DNA from: CAZQAA01 sp964591255
GTDB lineage: Bacteria > Desulfobacterota > DSM-4660 > Desulfatiglandales > Desulfatiglandaceae
Direction of reading: 5' to 3'
Assembly: GCA_964591255.1 (NCBI GenBank)
Contig: CAZQAA010000021.1
Coordinates: 1-18,593, forward strand
DNA: 18,593 nucleotides
Numbering within the stretch: position 1 is the first letter of the stretch; each line of letters begins with the position of its first letter. Below the pieces are notes generated by a model. The model was not told where the DNA came from. It saw nothing but the letters and a program-made list of their open reading frames with translations, and ran no database searches. Shown in pieces: positions 12,952 to 18,593 of the stretch. Made by a program: the position numbers and the translations under genes.

Positions 12952-15535
12952 CATCACTCTCCACTACTGCGCCCAAGTCCTCGGCCTCCCGGGCAGCATT
13001 CTCAGCCATGGCTCTTGTCTTGGCCGCTTTTCTGACAGCCCTTTTCAACTGTTCTCCTGCCTTGTCCACTTCCTGAGCAGCCCTTTCAATCTTGCTCATT
13101 TCTTCAGAATTCAACCCTGGTTTTGCAGACGCCATCATCTTGGACAATTCCTTTTCCATTTTATCCATGGTCTCTTGAGCTTTAAGAACAGCCTTTTCTG
13201 CCTCTTCCGCCTTTTCCCTGGCATGGGCCAGTCTGTCCATAACCTCGGCAGTTCTGGCCACCTCTCCTGTTTCAGGTTCAGCTGCAAGGTCAATATCCTC
13301 CGCCGCCAATACAAGGGCAACTATGGGCAGAGATTCAACAATATCTTCAATTCTTGATTTAAACGGCCCCATGATAGTGTTTCCGAAAAAGTGAAAAGGA
13401 AGAAAAACAAGACTGGAATCAGCGGAGAGGGTAATCATGGACTCCAGATCCGCATTGGGAATGACTATGGACTCGGCATCTATGCGGACTTCCTCAAGTG
13501 TTTCTTCTAATCCCTTAGCTGCTCGATCCCACTCCCCGTTATCAGGAGCCAAGACCCTTATCTCCGTATGCTCCCATTCCTCACTGCGGGTCATAAGGTA
13601 TGCCAGCAGGAGACATAGTCTTCCGGTGGCATCCCCCCACCACCAAACATCAATACGGCGTTTTTTACCATCCTGGGACTCGGCTTTTTGCCAGTCCTCT
13701 TCCCTGGCATTTAGTATGACGATATTGCATCCAAATCGGAATGCAGATCGAAGACTGCGGCTGTATGTTATCTCCCTAAGACCCAGGATTCCCTTTGGAG
13801 TATCTTCAAGCCAGTTCAAAAGTACCGTATTAGCCCTCAAGGGGCCTATCCCATAAGCCTGGATGAGACTGTGGACACCCACCTCAATTTTGGGTGAAAC
13901 CAGGACAAGGGGAAAGGCGTGGAGTTTGTATTCCCTAATATCACTTAAAAGCTCCGCCTTTGCCTCTTCCCTGGCCTTGAGCATCTTTATACCTTCTCCT
14001 TCCAGTATTCGAACAGCTGTAACAATGCCACTCCCTCCCTGTATCCAAGATGCGAAGCCAAGGAGATGCCGCCTGCGCAGGGAATTATCGGAAAAGGCAA
14101 GTAGTTGCGGACGCCAGTCACGGGCATGCTCCGGTTCTGAAGCGGCGGCAATGAGATGCTCCCTGACCTGCTGCATATGATAGGACCTGCGGCTGTCGGC
14201 CCATCGAGACGGGCCATAGGTCCGTTTTATGTACTGAAATATGGCGAAAAGAAGAGTAACGGCCATGGCACCGGCCGCCATATTTATGGCAAGCATGGCC
14301 CCAAAACAGACAATAAAACCTAAAAGGCTCAGCCGCTTGTCGAACCAACGAAAACGGGGACGAAATGATGGACTTGCAGACCGTGCCTCGTAAAAAGTAG
14401 CGTAGTTAAGAAGACCATATGAGATAAGGAAAAACATAGATACCAACGAAGCGACTGCATTAAGATTTCCCCCGGCTATGGTTGCAAAAGCAATGCATGC
14501 GGAAAGCATGACCCCCCGTCTGGGGTTATTAGACGGTCCCACCCCTTTGGCAAAGGGCAGAAGGAAGCTGAAGATCCGGTCTGCCGAAAGAGACTGAAGT
14601 ATGCGAGGGGCACCTAAAAACGAAGCCATGGCCGATGAAAGGGTAGCAGCAATGACCCCGGCATCTATGAGAAAACCATAACGGGCTACGTCTTTCATTA
14701 CCCCATAATTCCCGGCAAGTGTTTTCAAAGAGGCAGTTCCGGCTAATATCAGGGCCACGCTGAAATACACAACAATGGAGAGACCAACCGCAAGAAATGT
14801 TCCAAGAGGGAGGCTTTTGCCAGGATCTTTCAGATCGCCGGACATGCTCACCCCCTGGGTAAAACCGGTAACGGCTGGAAAAAATACGGCAAACAGAGAC
14901 CAGAAATGGAACGAATCGGCAGGCAGATCCCAATTGTCGGCAAAAAGGGTTGGGCTCCACTTCACAAAACCGCCCATAAAAAAAGAAAAAAGTGCCGCGG
15001 CCAAGAGAGCCATAACTACATACTGAAATCGTGTGGCCCAGTCTGCTCCCAACCAGGCGAATATAAGGAGGAATGAAACAGCAGATATAGCAACAGCCTG
15101 GACAGGCAAATGCAAATAACCACTGAAAATGCCGCTCAGGGCCTCTCCAAAACCTATGCAATAAAAGGCTATGGAGACTGACTGGGCGAGGAAGAGCACT
15201 ATCCCGATAGCCCCGCCGAACTCAACACCGAGGGTACGGGATATAAGGTAGTAATCTCCTCCTCCCTTGACCTTTATGTTGGTGGCAATGGCGGAAAGGG
15301 ATATGCTTGTCAGGATGGAAATCGTATTGGCCAGGCCGATTATGATCAAAGAACGCCCAAGGCCGGCATTTCCCACTACATAGCCCAGGCGAAGGAATAA
15401 AATTATCCCTAATATAGTGAGGATGCTCGGCGTAAAAACACCACCAAATGTACCAAGAGTTCCGGTGGAACCATGGGATCTGGTGCCATATCTGTTAGCG
15501 TAATTCTTTGAGAAAGATTCCATTTTCAAGACCAT
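12941..15535 (-). CDS. SLC12-like (cation-chloride cotransporter family) APC-superfamily transporter with coiled-coil tail
   Basis: An 864-residue protein. Residues about 33-435 form a 12-helix APC-type core: FGGVFTPSILTILGIILFLR opens helix 1, GGGDYYLISRTLG (91-103) follows helix 2, and FFPAVTGFTQGVSMSGDLKDPGK-type signature at 218-240 is the hallmark shared with SLC12 Na/K-Cl carriers. Residues 440-760 are a soluble domain like the SLC12 C-terminal region (WWWGDATGRLCLLLAYLM; LPFHFF; LPIVALVLAAEDIDL). Residues about 765-860 are Ala/Glu/Lys heptads forming a long coiled coil. Ions carried cannot be read from sequence; amino acids or polyamines are possible. The ATG at 15535 lacks a clear ribosome-binding site, and the ATG at 15523 (MESFSK) is an alternative. 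It is 111 bp after DUF362 in the same direction and ends inside the terminator. Confidence 0.88.
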   Translation of the reverse strand: MVLKMESFSKNYANRYGTRSHGSTGTLGTFGGVFTPSILTILGIILFLRLGYVVGNAGLGRSLIIIGLANTISILTSISLSAIATNIKVKGGGDYYLISRTLGVEFGGAIGIVLFLAQSVSIAFYCIGFGEALSGIFSGYLHLPVQAVAISAVSFLLIFAWLGADWATRFQYVVMALLAAALFSFFMGGFVKWSPTLFADNWDLPADSFHFWSLFAVFFPAVTGFTQGVSMSGDLKDPGKSLPLGTFLAVGLSIVVYFSVALILAGTASLKTLAGNYGVMKDVARYGFLIDAGVIAATLSSAMASFLGAPRILQSLSADRIFSFLLPFAKGVGPSNNPRRGVMLSACIAFATIAGGNLNAVASLVSMFFLISYGLLNYATFYEARSASPSFRPRFRWFDKRLSLLGFIVCFGAMLAINMAAGAMAVTLLFAIFQYIKRTYGPSRWADSRRSYHMQQVREHLIAAASEPEHARDWRPQLLAFSDNSLRRRHLLGFASWIQGGSGIVTAVRILEGEGIKMLKAREEAKAELLSDIREYKLHAFPLVLVSPKIEVGVHSLIQAYGIGPLRANTVLLNWLEDTPKGILGLREITYSRSLRSAFRFGCNIVILNAREEDWQKAESQDGKKRRIDVWWWGDATGRLCLLLAYLMTRSEEWEHTEIRVLAPDNGEWDRAAKGLEETLEEVRIDAESIVIPNADLESMITLSADSSLVFLPFHFFGNTIMGPFKSRIEDIVESLPIVALVLAAEDIDLAAEPETGEVARTAEVMDRLAHAREKAEEAEKAVLKAQETMDKMEKELSKMMASAKPGLNSEEMSKIERAAQEVDKAGEQLKRAVRKAAKTRAMAENAAREAEDLGAVVESDEKR

Positions 15536-15646
15536 TGCTTAAAATTATAGACCTCAGCATAGATATTATCATACAGGCTTTGGTCAGGCATTCCACTCCT
15601 CATAAGACCATAATCAGAAGCTGGATCCGTTGATTCTTGCAATATA

Positions 15647-16780
15647 CTATCTTCTGAATCGATTCAGTATCTTAACAAGGAGTCCCCTGTGAAATTGTAT
15701 ACTGTTTTGGGGGCATATTTCCTGACAGCAGTAGCAGCGGATACATTTGTCATAATCAAAGATAATCTTCCTGCCTTCCATAATAATGGCATCAGCAGGG
15801 CATATCTCGGAACACCGGCCGCATTCAATGCAGGAATTTTCTGTCTGAACCGGTTTAGAGACAAGATAATGTTTGGTAAAGCCATCAAAAATACCCGGCA
15901 ATACACCCATAGAATCCAGAGAGGGAATCTCGAAATCCGGTATACTGAAGACTTCGGGGGATAATCCCTTGAAAATAATTTGCCGAACATCTGTCTTTCC
16001 AATTTCCCTTTTATGCGCCGCCCGGTAGAGTGGAAAGGAACGCAGAGGTATTCCAAGCATATGGCAAACAGCCACATCCAGGGCTATCGCATCCTCTGCG
16101 GCAGCAATAATATTAATACGTCTCGCTTTTCCATTTGCGGGTCCATGCCCCTCCATGCCCCAGATACCATCCAGAATGGTAAGGGCCGGTCTTATACATA
16201 GATAGATATCTATCAGCAGGGAGGCAAAAGAATCCCGGTCTACCCCGGCCATATAATGCCATTCGGCCTTCCGTTGTGCCACAACAGTGCCAAACATGTT
16301 TTTTACGCCAAGCGTAAACAACATCTGGGAATGGGTTTTCAGCTTCGGCAGATTGATCACCACATCCGCCTTTATAGCCTGGGAGGCCAATTCTAATTTC
16401 TTGAAAATAGAACTGGATGGCAAAGGGACAGGCATGGGATCATTGAGTTCAACCACTTCTATGTCCAATTGATCAGCAATCTCCATCATGCCGGTCTTGA
16501 GTGCAACCCGGCTAAATGATCCCAAAGCGGGGCTGTCTCCAATAACGGGTATTCCCCCTGCATCCATAACCATCATGGCCACAGCCCGAACTATACTTGG
16601 ATCAGTCGTAATTCTCTTCTCCGGAGGCTGTGCAGAAAGCAGATTGGGCTTTAGTAAAACACGATCACCTTTCTTCACAAAACGTGCAATCCCGCCAAGC
16701 AAGTCTATAGACTTGCTTACACCCTCCACTACCTTATCAGGCCCGTAATCTTCGCACCTGACCAGAGAAACAGTGCTCAA
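15647..16780 (-). CDS. DUF362 protein with two C-terminal [4Fe-4S] clusters
   Basis: A 377-residue protein. The DUF362 part (about 1-290) has VLLKPNLLS (41-49), GGIPVIGDSPALGS (75-88), INLPKLKTHSQMLFTLGVKN (142-161), the LDGIWGMEGHGP loop (203-214) and AAEDAIALDVAVCHMLGI (228-244). A 2x[4Fe-4S] ferredoxin domain closes it: Cys317, 320, 323, 327 and Cys346, 349, 352, 356, each CxxCxxCxxxCP. DUF362-ferredoxin proteins are common in anaerobes; their reaction is not established, electron transfer to a bound substrate being a reasonable guess. The start is TTG at 16780-16778 after an AAGGAAGGGGGG purine run; no ATG lies before residue 69, so TTG is strongly preferred. No signal peptide. It is divergent from the EF-G-like gene and may be co-transcribed with the transporter. 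Confidence 0.9.
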   Translation of the reverse strand: MSTVSLVRCEDYGPDKVVEGVSKSIDLLGGIARFVKKGDRVLLKPNLLSAQPPEKRITTDPSIVRAVAMMVMDAGGIPVIGDSPALGSFSRVALKTGMMEIADQLDIEVVELNDPMPVPLPSSSIFKKLELASQAIKADVVINLPKLKTHSQMLFTLGVKNMFGTVVAQRKAEWHYMAGVDRDSFASLLIDIYLCIRPALTILDGIWGMEGHGPANGKARRINIIAAAEDAIALDVAVCHMLGIPLRSFPLYRAAHKREIGKTDVRQIIFKGLSPEVFSIPDFEIPSLDSMGVLPGIFDGFTKHYLVSKPVQTENSCIECGRCSEICPADAIIMEGRKIIFDYDKCIRCYCCQEICPQNSIQFHRGLLVKILNRFRR

Positions 16781-17163
16781 AATTCCCCCCTTCCTTGTTC
16801 TATAAACATGGAGCTGTTCGATCCCGGTCCCCTACTTACCGGATCTTGGATATAGCATCTTCTTGCCTAAATTATGGTCATTTTATGACACTATCTAAGA
16901 TTTCTGTTTAAAAGGCAAAGATTTTAGGTCATGTCCAACATAATAAGGCCCATCATACAATTAATGAACGGATGTTTCCTTTCAGACAAAAACTGTAAAA
17001 TCCTCGGTACATTCTTGTCTTGACTTTGATTCACCTGTTGGGTTATTTTCCAGCCTGTATATCTATTTTTCTGTGGTTTTGCGAATCTCCTTGCCGCAGA
17101 GAAAACACATGCTGAGGATTCTGCCGAATGGCGATTCAAAATTAACCAAGAGAGGATTCAAAC
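16781..17163. other. 383-bp divergent intergenic region
   Basis: AT-rich spacer between two divergent genes, presumably holding both promoters. Visible items are an imperfect GATC-CCGGT...ACCGGATC inverted repeat (16820-16845, one bulged base), GTCAT-TTT-ATGAC (16877-16889), and a TTGACT (about 17020) that could be a -35 for the plus-strand gene but lacks a good -10 at 17 bp. Frames here, such as 16924-17139 minus, show no coding character. No tRNA or recognisable riboswitch was seen. Confidence 0.4.
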
Positions 17164-18593
17164 ATGGGAGAAAGGACTGAACAGATCAGGAATGTTGCCC
17201 TCATAGCACATGGGGGTTCAGGGAAAACATCCTTGGCCGAGGCCATGCTTTTTGACGGAAAGGCCGTCACCAGGTTGGGGAAAGTGGATGACGGGACATC
17301 CAATCTGGACTTTGAGCCGGAAGAGACAAAAAGGAAGACAACCATAAGCACGGCGCTACATCATTGTGATTGGAAAAAACACATAATAAATATCATTGAT
17401 ACCCCCGGGGATGATAATTTTCTCTCTGATACCAAGCTTTCGCTTCAGGCGGCCGATGGCGTGGTTGTGGTGATAGACGCTACAGGCGGCGTAAAAGTAG
17501 GTACTGAAAAAGTGTGGGCATTCGCAGATGAACAGAAACTTCCGCGGATAATATTCATAAACAAACTGGACAGGGAAAGGGCTGATTTTTTCAAGGTCGT
17601 GGAAGAGGTTTCGCAAACCTTTGACATAAAGGGAACCCCCCTCTTCCTTCCCATAGGAATTGAGGATAATTTCCTCGGTATAGTGGATATGATCAAGATG
17701 AAGGCTTATACTTACCTCAAAGACGGGAGTGGTAAATTCGAACAGACTGATATTCCCACAGACATGCAAGAGACCGTAGGTGAATGGCGTGAAAAAATGA
17801 TCGAGAATATTGTTGAAGTCAATGATGAGCTCATGGAAAAATATCTTGAAGGGGAAGAGCTATCCCCTTCTGAGATAGAAAAGACCCTTGTTGAGGGCAT
17901 CACATCCCGCACGTTGATTCCGATTGTGTGCGGGTCGGCAACTCTGAATATGGGAATAGTCCAGTTAATGGATATGATCGTTCAGGGTCTGCCCTCACCT
18001 GTTGAAAGAGGTCCCAGAGAAGGGAAACTGCCGGGAAGTGAAGAAACAGTTGAAAGACCGCCTCTCCTTGATGCCCCATTTTCCTCACTTGTCTTTAAGA
18101 CCATTGCCGATCCGTTTGCAGGAAAACTCTCCCTGCTCCGGATCTTTTCGGGCAGCATCAAACCTGACTCATCGGTATTTAATGCCAATAAAGGTGTCCA
18201 GGAGAAATTCGGACAATTACTCTTTATAGAAGGCAAAAAGCAGCAGCCTGCAGAGATTGCAGGACCGGGAGACATTGTGGCCATAGCAAAACTGAAACAG
18301 ACATCCACAGGTGACACCCTGTGTGCCGAAAGCGATCCAATCATTTTTAGCCCGACGGAAGTGCTCCCACCGGTCATATCCTATGCAATAGCTGCCAAAG
18401 ACAAAGGAAGCGAAGACAAGGTCTTTATATCATTTGCCAGGATACTCGAAGAAGATCCGAGCCTCAGGCTGGAAAGAGATCAGTCCACCGCCGAAAGCAT
18501 CCTTTCCGGGAGAGGACAGATACATATCGAAACTGCATGCGAAAAATTGAGCCGAAAATTTGGTGTGGAAGTAGAACTGAGCCCTGTGAAGGT
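17164..18593 (+). CDS. EF-G-like translation GTPase (EF-G type II), 3' end beyond window
   Basis: The visible 476 codons cover the GTPase domain, domain II and part of domain III. The P-loop is AHGGSGKTSLAEAM (15-28) instead of the AHIDAGKTT of classical EF-G; switch I has RKTTIS where EF-G has RGITI; G3 is DTPGDDNF (79-86) instead of DTPGHVDF; G4 is NKLD (133-136) and G5 is CGSATLNMG. These differences mark the second EF-G-like group, a fusA paralogue often present beside a normal EF-G. It should bind and hydrolyse GTP, but a role in translocation, ribosome recycling or stress is unproven. Domain II shows FKTIADPFAGKLSLLRIFSG; domain III has LSGRGQIHIETACEKL. The ATG is seven bases after AGAGGA. 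No rpsL/rpsG or tuf genes are next to it, supporting a paralogue. Confidence 0.92.
   Translation, partial: MGERTEQIRNVALIAHGGSGKTSLAEAMLFDGKAVTRLGKVDDGTSNLDFEPEETKRKTTISTALHHCDWKKHIINIIDTPGDDNFLSDTKLSLQAADGVVVVIDATGGVKVGTEKVWAFADEQKLPRIIFINKLDRERADFFKVVEEVSQTFDIKGTPLFLPIGIEDNFLGIVDMIKMKAYTYLKDGSGKFEQTDIPTDMQETVGEWREKMIENIVEVNDELMEKYLEGEELSPSEIEKTLVEGITSRTLIPIVCGSATLNMGIVQLMDMIVQGLPSPVERGPREGKLPGSEETVERPPLLDAPFSSLVFKTIADPFAGKLSLLRIFSGSIKPDSSVFNANKGVQEKFGQLLFIEGKKQQPAEIAGPGDIVAIAKLKQTSTGDTLCAESDPIIFSPTEVLPPVISYAIAAKDKGSEDKVFISFARILEEDPSLRLERDQSTAESILSGRGQIHIETACEKLSRKFGVEVELSPVK

Noticed and set aside
14529..15161. 210-codon minus frame inside the transporter gene.
   Set aside because: Same strand, different frame from the transporter; rich in Cys, Arg and Trp, as expected of an out-of-frame reading of membrane-protein codons.
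15536..15646. Promoter for the transporter gene (TATAAT on the minus strand about 10 bp before its ATG).
   Set aside because: No acceptable -35 at 16-18 bp, and the box is so near the start codon that the mRNA would be almost leaderless; left unannotated.
15654..15667. CTGAATCGATTCAG perfect palindrome at the end of DUF362.
   Set aside because: It encodes the last residues (LNRFR) and has no T-run or neighbouring promoter; probably chance, though a regulator site for the transporter gene cannot be excluded.
16924..17139. 71-codon minus frame in the divergent spacer.
   Set aside because: No ribosome-binding site or recognisable motif; AT-rich noncoding composition.

Overview
The window (18.6 kb, mid-GC, AT-rich intergenic spaces) looks like chromosome of an anaerobic, iron-sulfur-rich bacterium, most likely a Desulfobacterota/deltaproteobacterial relative. 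The reasons are two radical SAM enzymes, a ferredoxin-ASKHA corrinoid-activation protein, a DUF362-ferredoxin protein, a damage-control phosphatase with an N-terminal Cys pair, and an EF-G-like second translation GTPase. This placement is inference from gene content; there is no rRNA or other lineage marker. No tRNA, rRNA, CRISPR array or complete insertion sequence was seen.

Layout. 1-468 (minus): a small two-gene module, DUF4258 then DUF2283, overlapping by 8 nt and resembling a toxin-antitoxin pair; DUF2283 runs off the left edge. 469-866: gene-free apart from a GC-rich remnant of an unidentified foreign gene that abuts the next start codon. 867-2552 (plus): B12-binding-type radical SAM protein with a TPR tail, convergent with 2581-3456 (minus), a radical SAM protein with an unusual CX4CX2C cluster motif. 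3711-8419 (plus): tightly packed nagZ, purC and a secreted double-domain M16 protease. 8672-11790 (plus): an RG-rich zinc-ribbon miniprotein, a DUF89 phosphatase, a possible 22-codon ORF and a RACE-type [2Fe-2S]/ASKHA protein, behind a promoter overlapped by an inverted repeat. 12035-12868 (plus): membrane-anchored AsmA-like protein, convergent with 12941-15535 (minus), an SLC12-like transporter with a coiled-coil tail; one bidirectional terminator serves both and contains the transporter's stop codon. 15647-16780 (minus): DUF362 plus two [4Fe-4S] clusters. 17164-end (plus): EF-G-like GTPase, cut by the right edge.

How the genes may work together. nagZ (cell-wall recycling), purC (purine synthesis) and the protease seem to share a transcript without sharing a pathway. 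The most suggestive group is 8672-11790: a metal-binding miniprotein, a metal-dependent phosphatase that repairs damaged metabolites, and an ATP-dependent reductive activator of corrinoid enzymes, with no corrinoid methyltransferase in the window. A cofactor-maintenance role is a hypothesis only. Three genes use TTG starts, each with a purine-rich ribosome-binding site in front.
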